From Chimonanthus salicifolius (taxonomy: Eukaryota > Streptophyta > Magnoliopsida > Laurales > Calycanthaceae), in assembly GCA_013350335.1 (NCBI GenBank), contig CM023540.1, positions 43,693,222 to 43,757,221 of the forward strand: a stretch of DNA of 64,000 nt, given 5' to 3'. Shown one piece after another: positions 10,540 to 19,700 of the stretch. Below the pieces are notes generated by a model, which saw only the letters and a list, made by a program, of their open reading frames with translations, was not told the DNA's origin and searched no databases. The first letter of the stretch is position 1. The number at the start of each line of letters is the position of its first letter. The translations under genes were made by a program, and so were the position numbers.

Positions 10540-12179
10540 TCAGTTTCTCCTCCTCCGGTGGAGAAACCTCCCAACTTTCCGGGATATGAAACTACACAAA
10601 CCATTACGATAGGGTTCGAACACAGTGGGTAAATAGGATTGCATCTGGCACACAAAGATTGAACCCTCAAACTGAATTTCCAATGCTTTCCTTCCCTGAA
10701 AAGTAAACCCAAAACAAATATCATTGCTTTTCTAAAAAATTAAAATTGAAAAAAAAGCATTTTTTTTTAAGTGATCTACTAATTTTTTTTTTGAAAATAT
10801 ATTCTTCCAAACTTTCAAATGATATAAACACTGTTAATAATAATAAGATATTTGAAACACGTTCAACCTCTCTTCTTAGGAATTGGGACGTTGTGGTTTC
10901 GAATCTCTCTTTATGCGGAGGTTTTACGAAGGTATCTCAGATTTTTCACACCTAAATTAAGAAAAATAAGTAAAAATTTGAAGGCTTCTTCAATGTATTA
11001 AACTTTTTCATGTATTCAGTTTTTAAAAATTAATTTTTCTACGAAAGCTATAAAATTTGTGTGTTACAAAAACACTTACATAAACTCTACTTTAAATCTG
11101 TACATTGGTGTAGATATGATGGGAATGGAAAGGAAGAGGAAACCAATCAATGAAGAATAGATAGCAGTACCTGAATTCTAGCATCAGTTATCTCACAGAC
11201 CTTGTTGGAGCTGAGAATTCCCCATCTGTACCCATGCAAGAATCGGCGGAGTCTGTCAGCACCGCTCGAGTTCGTCAAATTTACGAAAGCATAGCCCTTG
11301 TTACGCCCACAGCTGAACTCAAATTCACGACACAACCAAAACCCATTTCAGCCAAACACAAGAAAATGCAAAAGCTAAGAAAAAATTCCTCTCAGGAATA
11401 CCTGAAATCCATTGGCAGATAGACGAAATCGTAAGCGGAAGCAGAATCCAAGTGGTCAACTCCTCCATCTTTGCTCAGCTTTTTGTTCTCTTGCAGACAG
11501 TGATCATCCAAAAATTGAAGCAGCATCTCAATCCTGACAGAGAAGAAAATCATGAAACATGAAAGAGAAAAAAAACTGAAGAAGGTGAAGAAATAAATGG
11601 GGCTGTAGAACAGAGACTGAACGTGTATTTGACAGGTATGTTTCTTATCATGAGTGTCGTCTTTGCACAATCTCCACTTTCAATTACTTCATCAGATGCA
11701 ATCTTCCGAACCCATGTCTTTGCATGGCCTTCGCCGGTTCTTCGCCCCCGTCTCCGGCGGTAAAGAAACCCAATTCTAGAGTAGTTGCGAAAGGTAGGAA
11801 TCACGCCCTCTGTTTCTCCCCCCTGCTTCTGTCTTTTCCCCTTCCCTTTGATGGGGAAGTGAAGGCGTAATGAGGGGCGGGAGAGAAAGAGGTTCTTGAT
11901 ATGAATGGCGAAGATCTTCATAATCACTGTAGAATGAAGTTTTGCGACTTGGGTTCTGCCAGGGAGGAGTGACGTAGATGTAGAAATTGTTGTAACCGTT
12001 AGGATACATGGGAAGCTTCTCCTCAAGAGAGAAAGCATAGCAAAAGTGGGAAAATAATGAGTAGGAGTGAAAGAGAAAGAGGGTGGGATTGGTTTTGGAG
12101 CATTACAGAGGCGGGAGAAAGGTGAAGCAACAACTTGTATAGGCTTGAATTCACAAGCGTCCAGATTCAAAGCTGCCAT
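10540..12179 (-). CDS. MEI2-like (MCT-type) RNA-binding protein, four exons
   Basis: The protein is a small plant MEI2-like RNA-binding protein with the family's C-terminal RRM, which in MEI2 and TERMINAL EAR1 relatives acts in meiosis and organ initiation. The coding exons on the minus strand are 12179-11623, 11533-11402, 11312-11171 and 10695-10540. All introns have GT..AG borders and the joins are in phase (2, 2, 0), giving 328 residues. The start reads LNLDACEFKP, which resembles a PAM2 motif that binds poly(A)-binding protein. The RRM runs from about residue 174 to 300, with TTLMIRNIPVKYT, FLDDHC, SAYDFVYLPMDF, NKGYAFVNLTNS, HGYRW and CEITDARIQGRKAL. These are hallmark MEI2 third-RRM segments. 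The end YLPTVFEPYRNG fits the family's C-terminal tail. Residues about 55-150 look unlike the family, and another frame reads more like protein there. This may be an indel or a poorly conserved linker. The identity is confident and the exact N-terminal half is not. Confidence 0.85.
10696..11170 (-). other. Last intron of the MEI2-like gene
   Basis: The donor is CAG|GTACTG at 11170 and the acceptor TTTTCAG|GG at 10696 (minus strand). The intron separates the CEITDARIQ and GRKALEIQF codons exactly, without changing phase. It contains a SINE fragment (10855-10972). Confidence 0.8.
10855..10972 (+). mobile_element. SINE 3' fragment inside the MEI2-like gene's last intron
   Basis: A B-box-like GTGGTTTCGAATCTC (10893-10907) is followed by GGAGGTTTTACG and TTTTTCACACCTAAATTAAG. 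The tail matches the CACACGTAAATTAAA 3' end of the SINE family at 8758 and 49187. It lies antisense to the host gene. Confidence 0.45.
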
Positions 12180-12290
12180 AACAGGTAAACTGTAAATTCA
12201 GTGAGAGTGAAACCCAGAGAGAGAGATGCAGTAATGAAGAAGAAGATGGAAGGGTGAATCAGACGGAAAAGGAAACGGTGGATTTTTTTC

Positions 12291-12301
12291 GTTTTTATAG
12301 G
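12291..12301 (-). promoter_or_regulatory. TATA box of the MEI2-like gene
   Basis: On the minus strand the sequence reads CCTATAAAAACG, about 112-122 bp upstream of the ATG at 12179. That would place transcription start near 12260-12270 and leave an 80-90 nt leader. The leader region is rich in CTTCATT and CTCTCT motifs, as is usual for plant 5' UTRs. The promoter assignment is inferred from position and motif. Confidence 0.5.
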
Positions 12302-12449
12302 AAACAGTGATGAAGAGAAGAGGGGATGGATTGAATTGGGAAGGGGAAGTGCAGAGAACGATGGGAGGAGGAAGCCCAGTTATGATTACATTTACTAAAT
12401 GCATGGATTCGGAGGCCAATCGTCCCTTATCATTGAAGATTTCCTTCAT

Positions 12450-14203
12450 TATTTGTTTGACGTGACTCTCTCTCTCTCTCTCTCCATATTGTTGCAGAGG
12501 AGCCCTCTAGATTTTCTACGATGCATGCTTCACCCTAATTCATACATCACTGGTGGGACCCAACTTACAAGATGAAAACCGTTGATGGAACTTATGATTG
12601 GTGTAAACCTACAAAGTGCCATTTTTATTTGGATAAGATAGAGATCCTCATGCTTATTAACATGGCTAGTAATTCTGAAAAGGACAAAATTTGTTAGAAA
12701 CACGGGTGCAAATATCAGTCTATACGTATTGTATCGGTCGAAATGATATGGTTTACTGAATTTTGGACCTCTAGTTAAAAGACATGAGATGGAGTGAAAT
12801 TCTTATTTTATTCCTACTAGAGTACTGCTTTTCAAGTACCGGTGTACCGATAACACGTTGCTCTGTATGTATCCAGTAAGGGTATAATGGGAATTTTACT
12901 TCATTCAGTGTCTTCTAACAAATTTTGCCTGTGTTAGGATGGACAGCCTACTAATATGAGTTGAATATTATTTGTGTAAAATTTGAATCTTATTGAATGA
13001 TATTAGTTTATAATTTTAGATTACATATTTAATAGATATGAAATTATTAACTTTTTATTATTTATTTAATAAAATTATAATGATTGTATTGAAGAGTTTC
13101 TTTTCTATTATATCATCTATATTTTTTTAATTTTTTTTTATCAATTGTATACAACTATGGGAGGCATATGTTATGATAAATGTATAGTTTTCTAATTTAA
13201 AATTTATTGGTGAATTTAGGTTTCTCAATTTTTCTTTAGCCAAATTCAAATTTATCATTCAATTTTATTATTTGCATATGAGCCTTCGAAAAAAATATTT
13301 TGAGGCCTAACCTTTTTAAATAAGGCTTAGACCCCATATACCTATTTTTGGGTCATTCATTTATGAAATTTTGAACTCTGAATTTTTTTATTTCATTTAT
13401 TTATGAAATTTTTAAGGGAGCTATACAGAGTTACAGACATCCAGTTTTTTTTTTTTTCCTACATACCTTTTTTCAAAAACTTGAGTGAAATTACCCTTTT
13501 ACCCTTCCACATCAAACAACGGCCGCATCCACCGAACTCTTCCCTTTCGTTCGAAGGCCAGTACTGCCGAACCGTTTGTGAAGGGGGAGAAGAAAATCTG
13601 TGGGCCCCACCGTTGATTGAAACCTAAGGTCTTCCTTAGGTTTAGATAGGTGGGCCAAGGGCGACCATGGTGGTGTCGATCCTAGATGGAGAAGTGAATG
13701 ATCCATTTCGATCTAAGGAAAAAACCCACAACACTGAATTTCAATCGCCCCAAGCAGCAGTAGAAGAAACTGGCCAGAGGAGGATCCCATGTGAGTCCGA
13801 TCAGAGATATGATGGTACAGATGGATAGACCATAAAAATACAGAAGGGGTATGGTGAGTCCCACCGACAAAAACTTTCCCGATCACCTGATCTAAGCCGA
13901 GAAGACGATCTGGTGGCAACAGAAAAATACACGCTCACTTTTAGGGACCAGCATCCGTTCAACAACATATTTTGGGACTGAAATGGATCTCAACACAGTG
14001 CAAAATGTGTCTCATGGACCGATATTTTTTAAAAAAATCTATGTTTTTCTTGGATTAATAAAATCAACATGTGGGACCAGCTCTTTGAAAATGGGTCTAC
14101 CCTGTGCGTCACACCAGACAGAAGCATAACTAAAAGGTTTGGGAGCACTCTCTCAGTCTCTCCAAGGATCTCTTTTAAGGGTCACTTTTCTTTCACTCCA
14201 AGC
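12450..14203. other. Spacer upstream of the MEI2-like gene
   Basis: A (CT)n run lies at 12461-12483. A short MITE derivative (12701-12774) follows, then AT-rich DNA. From 13500 to 14180 is a less AT-rich stretch with CCCACCGTTG, GGGCCAAGGGCGACC and similar words. It has open frames on both strands (for example minus 13713-13919), but no protein family was recognised and they are probably repeat-derived. Confidence 0.4.
12701..12774 (+). mobile_element. Short deletion derivative of the TATCGGCCGATA MITE family
   Basis: It begins CACGGGTGCAAATATCAG and ends TTGGACCTCTAG, decayed family termini only 74 bp apart, with GTATTGTATCGGTCGA between. The flanks GTTAGAAA and TTAAAAGA are only loosely alike, so a target-site duplication is not proven. 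Confidence 0.4.
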
Positions 14204-14560
14204 CAGGGGTAGAAAAATCGACCGGCCAGAGATCTCGGCCGATTTTTCATATCAGTTGATATATCGGTTTGGCCGTTATATCGGCTGAATTTTTTCTCTC
14301 TCCTACCTTTTTTTTAAAAAAAAAAAATTTCAAAAAAATTAAAGTAAATACAGATAATTAGGGGCTTATTGAATATGTAATTTTTTCATAAAATATCGGA
14401 CATTTACCTCTTCTAATATATTTTTGAAGTTACGATAAAGGAAAATTATATAATTAGTAATAAAATTGTAAAAATTATAAGAAAATGATATAAATGAGAA
14501 AAATTTGTAGAAATAATTTTATAATTTATTTTCTTAGTCAATGAGTATTATTTTAAGTTA

Positions 14561-14889
14561 GGGTATCCCTAGGGTGTGCCGAAAACACATTTAGAAAAGT
14601 CAAAAGATCTTGAAGTCTTAAAGTATTTTTATCAGGTTATCGTAATTAGTTCGGATACTCAATTTGAGAAATTTTGAAAATATACAGTGCTTAAAAAATA
14701 ACTTTAAAGTTTTAAAGGAGATTTTATTATTTAATACACTATGCATATTATTTTTTAAGCATCGTGTATTTTCAAAATTTCTCAAATTGAATATCCGGAC
14801 TAATTATGATAACCTGATAAATATACTTTAAAACTTCAAGGTCTTTTGACACTCCTAAATGTATTTTTGGCATACCCTAGGGATACTCT
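14561..14889. repeat. Foldback element with long inverted arms, nested in the hAT-like element
   Basis: The left arm starts GGGTATCCCTAGGGTGTGCC and continues through TATTTTTATCAGGTTATCG and CAATTTGAGAAATTTTGAAA. The right arm, ending ATACCCTAGGGATACTC at about 14889, is its reverse complement with scattered differences. The arms are about 130-150 bp with a short AT-rich loop near 14715-14745. This is the layout of a MITE or foldback transposon. No internal coding sequence is present. Confidence 0.75.
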
Positions 14890-14919
14890 TATTTGTAAAA
14901 TACTGTATTTTAAATATTT

Positions 14920-15050
14920 ATGAGTGTCAAAAGGCCTTTAAGTCTTAAAGTATTTTTATCAGGTTATCGTAATTAGTCCAGATATTCAATTTGAGAAATT
15001 TTAGAAATACACAGTAATTAAAAAATAACTTTAAAATTTTAAAAGATCAA
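14920..15050 (+). repeat. Third copy of the foldback arm
   Basis: GAGTGTCAAAAGGCCTTTAA, CTTAAAGTATTTTTATCAGG and CAATTTGAGAAATTTTAGAA repeat the left arm of the neighbouring foldback in direct orientation. It lies only about 30 bp beyond the right arm, which points to a partial duplication or a second truncated insertion. Confidence 0.65.
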
Positions 15051-15576
15051 GTACACAATTTGAAAAATATCAGAGTACACACAGAATTTTCAAAGTGAAT
15101 TCTCTATGCAGCTTAGGAGAGTTACTTTTTGCCAAGTTTTCACTTAAAAACCCTAATGCTCATGTTTTAATACCCTTCTTCTCTTTCACTCTTTCTTCTC
15201 TTTCACTCTCTCTCTTAAGCCCTAGCAGCCGCCGCCACTGTGTATTTTTTCCCTTCAACGAAGAAGAGAAAGAAGAGAAAAGAAGCTCTGAAAGGTGTGT
15301 GATTTTTTTTTTTCAATCTTTTCTCCATATTTTCTTTTTTCTCTTTCCATTCTTGTCAGTTATTTTTTTTTAAAAAAAGGGGTTTTTTTTTAAAAAAAAA
15401 AACTGAATTTTTAAAATTCGACCGATATCATGACCGATAATTCAGTCATATCGGCCGAATTTTTTTTGTACGGCCGATACTATACGTATCTGCCTATATA
15501 ATTCAGTGGTCGAAAATCCGAATTATATCGGCTGATACGCACAGTATTAGTCGATATTTTGACCCCTGCTCCAAGC

Positions 15577-15999
15577 TCATCTAAGGGACCATCAAAGGCT
15601 ATAAATACCCTAGGTTTGCAAAGGAGGCGGCCTGGTTTCTTGGAATCTAAAATGGGTAAGGTTGTGCAAATTCAGATTATCAATTCGAGTCAGGTTGAGT
15701 CAGACTCATCCATTCTTAGTATGAGTTAGATTGAGTTTATTAAATCCCAACCTAACCCATTCGAGTTTCAACCCTACCAAGAGGTCCGTAGATTGTTAGA
15801 GATTATCTTATAACAAAGAAGTAATTAGGACTATAAACGGATCTGGATCTAGGCCGGCCTCGGTTATTAAGAAAACAGGTTTGATCCTAACGTTCGTTTA
15901 TCATTCGTGGATCGAGCCATTAAAGTTCGATTGTTCTCGGACGGCCTGCAAACGGACTTGGCCCACTCTGTAAGCCCAGTTGGATTTAGGTATTTATTA
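15577..15999. other. Spacer with GGTTGAGTCAG-type repeat words
   Basis: From about 15650 to 15790 the sequence is built from GAGTCAGGTTGAGTCAGACTC-like and AACCCATTCGAG-like words, similar to the strings at 34742 and 44395. These are probably a decayed hAT-type repeat. No gene was seen. Confidence 0.35.
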
Positions 16000-16172
16000 T
16001 TCCCTTTGTCATTTTAGTTGTCTCATTTGAAATGTTTATATTTTTTAAGGAACTCTTTATATAAAGCTAGCACTGCATATGATGTTATCTATTTTTAAGA
16101 CACTTTATGCTACTTCCAATGTGAATGAGACAACTATTTTGAGATAATTTCAAAATTCATGTAAGAGTGAAT
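16000..16172 (-). mobile_element. Stowaway-type MITE, decayed
   Basis: It begins TTCCCTTTGTC, a decayed form of the Stowaway terminus CTCCCTCCGTCCC, and continues with TTTTAGTTGTCTCATTTGAA, GGAACTCTTTATATAAAGCT, ACTTTATGCT and ATGAGACAAC. Segment by segment this is the reverse complement of the better-preserved copy at 59401-59590. It sits about 50 bp upstream of the HAL3 TATA-like box, so it could contribute promoter sequence. Confidence 0.7.
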
Positions 16173-16221
16173 TACTGTTTATAAATCACGATTCTTCTCG
16201 GACGGGCCTCAAAGGGAGCCC

Positions 16222-16231
16222 AGTTTATAAA
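16222..16231 (+). promoter_or_regulatory. Candidate TATA box of HAL3
   Basis: GTTTATAAATC is followed about 25-30 bp later by a long CT-rich tract (16235-16340) typical of plant leaders. No coding sequence begins in the tract, and the next convincing gene downstream on this strand is HAL3. HAL3 has a splice acceptor just before its ATG and so needs an upstream leader exon. The assignment is an inference. Confidence 0.4.
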
Positions 16232-16239
16232 TCTCTGTC

Positions 16240-16456
16240 TCTCGTGCTCTCTCTCTCCGTCCTCTTTCTCGCCGCTCTCTCCTCTTCTCTCTGTCTCCCG
16301 CCTCTCTCTGTCTCTATCCCTTTCTTTGTCTCTCTCACGACGGTTACACACAAACTCTCATTTCTCTGGATCTCGCTCGCATCTACCGGTGTTGTCTGTG
16401 CGTGACAGTGGTGGTGGAGGTTGCAGTCGAGTTCTTCAAAGCCCCTCTTCACGTAA
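16240..16456 (+). other. Probable 5'-UTR exon of HAL3
   Basis: This CT-rich leader-like sequence has higher GC than its surroundings (CTCGCCGCTCTCTCC, CTCGCTCGCATCTACCGG). A possible donor is CTTCAC|GTAATG at 16456-16457, which would pair with TACTTGCAG|TTAGAAG just before the HAL3 start. Other donors are possible, and only transcript evidence can settle the boundary. Confidence 0.35.
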
Positions 16457-16800
16457 TGGAGTGGTTCGCTTCTCAGATCCCTTGTTAATTTTGAAAGTAC
16501 TGATACACCCATTTCACTTGAATTTTTTCTTTTATAAATTAATGATATGAGTTTCGTTGGATTTTACTTCCAATGATGGATGGCTCTCCAGTTAACCAAA
16601 CTTGCAAGATCAACAGATGGCAAGGCCTTATTCCTGAATCCTCTGTGATTCCTTTCACCCCATAAGGTCGACACTGTAGCCACCCAACAGACTTTCTAGA
16701 GATGGAACAAGTTTTAGAATAGGCTAGGTTTAAATTATGATGTTTATGTGAATGTGGTACTTTGTAGAGGGGGAACATGCTGGCTTTACATGCTGCGAGC

Positions 16801-16905
16801 CCAAGCCTGGGCCTGACCATACAAGGGGGATCCTGAATCCAAGCCTGGGCCTGACCATACAAGGGGGATCCTGAATCCAAGCCTGAGCCTCAACCCAAGG
16901 GGAAG
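16801..16905 (+). repeat. 38-bp tandem repeat, 2.7 copies
   Basis: The unit CCAAGCCTGGGCCTGACCAT with its remaining 18 bp is repeated exactly at 16801 and 16839. A third, partial and altered copy starts at 16877 (CCAAGCCTGAGCC). It lies in the presumed leader intron of HAL3. Confidence 0.85.
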
Positions 16906-17474
16906 ACTGTGAGGATCCAACACAAACCTGTTAAGTTTGCATGGTTGCAGTGGGATAAATGTGTGGGTACTTTGGGTTTTTGGTCAAATATGCGAAATTC
17001 TGATCTTAGAAGTTGCAGTGTCATTTAATTAGCTACCTTGATTTAGTCTGTTTTCTCTAACAATCACAGTCAGCAATGGAACTGCTGAATTCCAAGAAGG
17101 ATCTAGATAGCCTGTTGTTGAATTTTATGATCACCCATATGGGAAAAATTAAATGTTAACAGTTCCTATTTTGATCCTGTATGGGTGGTGCATTATACAT
17201 GTTTTGCAATTTTATCTTTTTCCTTCTGAAATCACATTGGAACATTTGTTTGTTTTTGAGCGGTAACAAATGAATTTCATTAAATTGAGCATGAGGATAC
17301 ACAAAGTGTAAAAGTAAACGTGGGTTCAGGAGATGCAAACCCAAGAAAAAGAAAGAAGAATGAAGTACAAACTACAAAGTAACCCATCCCATAATTTATA
17401 TACATCAAGATATCCAAAAGCCATAATTACAAGAAAAACATCCCATCCCAAAAGAAAAACACTACCCCTGTGAG

Positions 17475-18070
17475 TCATAGATGGTAGACACCTTGGATTG
17501 CTGAATCAACTTCCTGTTTTGCAGACTTCTTCTCCGTTGGCTCACCTGCTAACTTGAGAAAACAAAATTTCTCGGCTGAGTCACTTTCGATAACAAGTTT
17601 ACCCAACCTTAGGGAATTCCAAATAGTCAATGCTCTCCTAATGCTAAAGAGTTCAGCTTCATTCGATTGTCTCCTACCTATCGACTCTAGGAAAACAACC
17701 AAAGGCTTCCGAGTGTAATCATGCAGGACTCCACTAATTCCAGTTGGACCTGGTTTTCCCCTAGCTGGTCTGTCCACATTGAACTTGAAAGATCATTGTT
17801 GTGGGGGAACCTAGGTGCTGGACTTCGTAGTCTTTTTAGAGACTCCCGACAGAACCCTTCGATGATTGATAGAAATCTATTATCTTGGACCCTATGAAGT
17901 CTTTCCCTGATAAGAAGCCAAGTGCACAATCTCCATTTTGCCTTCTGGAATAACTCCGCAGTCTCTGACTCCTTTGATTGAAAGATTCTTGCATTCCTCT
18001 CCTTCCAAATAGTTCCTAGTATTGCTGCGGAAATTGTTATGAAGAGTTTTTCCCCCTTTGTTTGACAAAT
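17475..18070 (-). pseudogene. L1-type LINE relic: RNase H domain and preceding segment
   Basis: The minus strand encodes the end of a plant LINE ORF2. First comes AAILGTIWKERNARIFQ (about 18040-17985), the conserved segment after the zf-RVT domain. An RNase H domain follows after a frame change: FNVDRPARGKPGPTGISGVL (about 17790-17730), then SNEAELFSIRRAL and LVIESDSAEK. The acidic catalytic positions D (VDR), E (NEAEL) and D (ESDS) can be seen. The frame is broken by stops and shifts, so this is a dead copy. It lies in the presumed 5'-UTR intron of HAL3, antisense to it. Confidence 0.8.
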
Positions 18071-19693
18071 ACTAGTTACTATGTAACCACAACATATGGA
18101 GAGAAATTATCCTTGTGAACCGGTTCATGATATTCCATTGTGAACTTCCAAAGATAGCCCTTGGATTGAATTATTAGCTAAATTTTAAAGTGCTTTCTCC
18201 ATATTTATCCAAAGGCTTTGATTGAAAGTTCATACTAATTTTTTGTGAAACAGTTCACAAAGTATAATTTCTCTAGCATGTGGATGCTTACTGCTAATGG
18301 AATTTTGCATCTTTGGGAAGCTCTACTATGCTTTGTGCATTAGATCCTATTCAACACATACTTGTATGCGTTGGATCTACTAGTGGATTGTTGGCTATTC
18401 CTTTAGAAATTAACAGAATCATGTAAGGGCTATCCTTCTGTGTGTAATGCATGTATCAATATTGTTCCTCAATTCATAAGTGCTGATCTAGGCTGCATGC
18501 TTGTGAATACGGATATTGATATTCCACTGGTAAGTCAATATTTATCTGATAGGAAGGCTGATATATAGGTGAATGCACTTGTGGACATGTGTGCAGATGC
18601 GTTCTTGGGTTCAAATGTCGATGCACCCTAAACTAACAGTTGTAGGACCCAACCAAATGGAACCAATCTCCCTCTTCCTCCCCTGAACTGTATCCTTATC
18701 CCATTTGACCCCATTCTAGGTTACACAGCCCATTGCCTAAAATAACAGTTGGAAAACCCAACCAAATGGAAGATTAATGCTTTGAGAAATCAAGACACTG
18801 ATGCCATCCATCATTAGAAGGTAGTATTTATGTAAGCTTTCATATTTATTTATTTTCTCATGTGTTCATGTGTTGTTTTCCACATATTGTATCATCAATG
18901 CTTTTGCTTGCACTAAGGGCACAAGGCTCAAAACTACCTCTTTAATTTGCTTTATAAGCTTGAGAAACTCACCAAGTGTGGTATAAGTGAAATATTGAAT
19001 TTCTAGGTTAAAATGGCAAATTCTTAGCTTTTAGATGGGTGTATGGGCCTAGTAAGATTTAAATTTAGATTAAAAAATGGATATTGGGCCTAGTAGCATA
19101 GAAGTTTAGCTTAAAAAGTTGGATATTGGGCCTGGTAGCATCAAAATTTGGGTAAAAATTGGTTATTGGGCCTGTTAGTATTAATTAGGGGCTATTATAT
19201 GGGTCAAAATGATGATCGGACCCTAAATGAGCTACTGGATGGTCCATTTAACTAGTTGGACAGGCTGGATCCAATTGAAAATGGATCCTATTTTACTGGG
19301 CCGGACGGATCCAGACTATTTTCTTAGTGGATCCGATTCGGACTCAGCCAAACAGGCTGGATCCAGGTTCGTTTACAGTCCTGGAAGCAGTACTGAAAAG
19401 GGTAAACGTGGATGGCTAGAATCCTTGTGCGAATATTGTCATCCACAATCTATTGTAGGGTTGCAATTGATGGTTAAGAATATGACATAGCAACAGCGCT
19501 GAAAAAGGCCAATGGTGGATTGCTACTGACCTGGAGTCACTTCATTCATGGTACTTGCATGCAAGAATTTGGCGCATCATTATAATGTGCTCATGATGCA
19601 GTATGGGACCTTAACATTTGTTATTCTGCTGCTATCTATATCATTCTATCAAGCAATTATAGTGTGGTTTAATAAGGCCTTCAGTACTTGCAG
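18071..19693. other. Presumed HAL3 leader intron, unassigned sequence
   Basis: No exon was recognised. Direct repeats of ACCCAACCAAATGGAA occur at 18650 and 18755, and a minisatellite lies at 19038-19190. The plus-strand open frame at 19227-19490 has no family resemblance. The segment ends in TACTTGCAG at 19685-19693, the acceptor before the HAL3 start codon. Confidence 0.4.
19038..19190 (+). repeat. About 41-bp minisatellite, 4 diverged units
   Basis: The core TATTGGGCCTAGTAGCAT recurs with its GGG at 19045, 19086, 19128 and 19168, so the period is 40-42 bp. AT-rich linkers containing TTTAGATTAAAAA lie between. The units have diverged by substitutions. Confidence 0.7.
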
Positions 19694-19700
19694 TTAGAAG

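Larger units (their letters stand above)
14204..15568 (-). mobile_element. hAT-like non-autonomous element, 1.4 kb, perfect 8-bp TSD
   Basis: The element opens with CAGGGGTAGAAAAATCG and closes with GATATTTTGACCCCTG. It is flanked on both sides by the identical octamer CTCCAAGC (14196-14203 and 15569-15576). The subterminal regions carry multiple CGGCCGATA motifs and decayed forms (14225-14290 and 15420-15560). The outer 200-300 bp at both ends match, in reverse orientation, those of the 2.2-kb element at 27308. The interior is largely different and includes a nested foldback repeat. No transposase was recognised. The plus-strand open frame at 15095-15373 is pyrimidine-rich sequence, not a known protein. 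Confidence 0.88.

Noticed and set aside
13512..13919. Open frames on both strands in GC-richer DNA
   Set aside because: No domain, no splice context and no family resemblance. Probably repeat-derived.
16225..16550. Open frames on both strands, rich in Arg/Ser or Glu/Arg
   Set aside because: They result from the CT-rich leader-like tract, with no domain.
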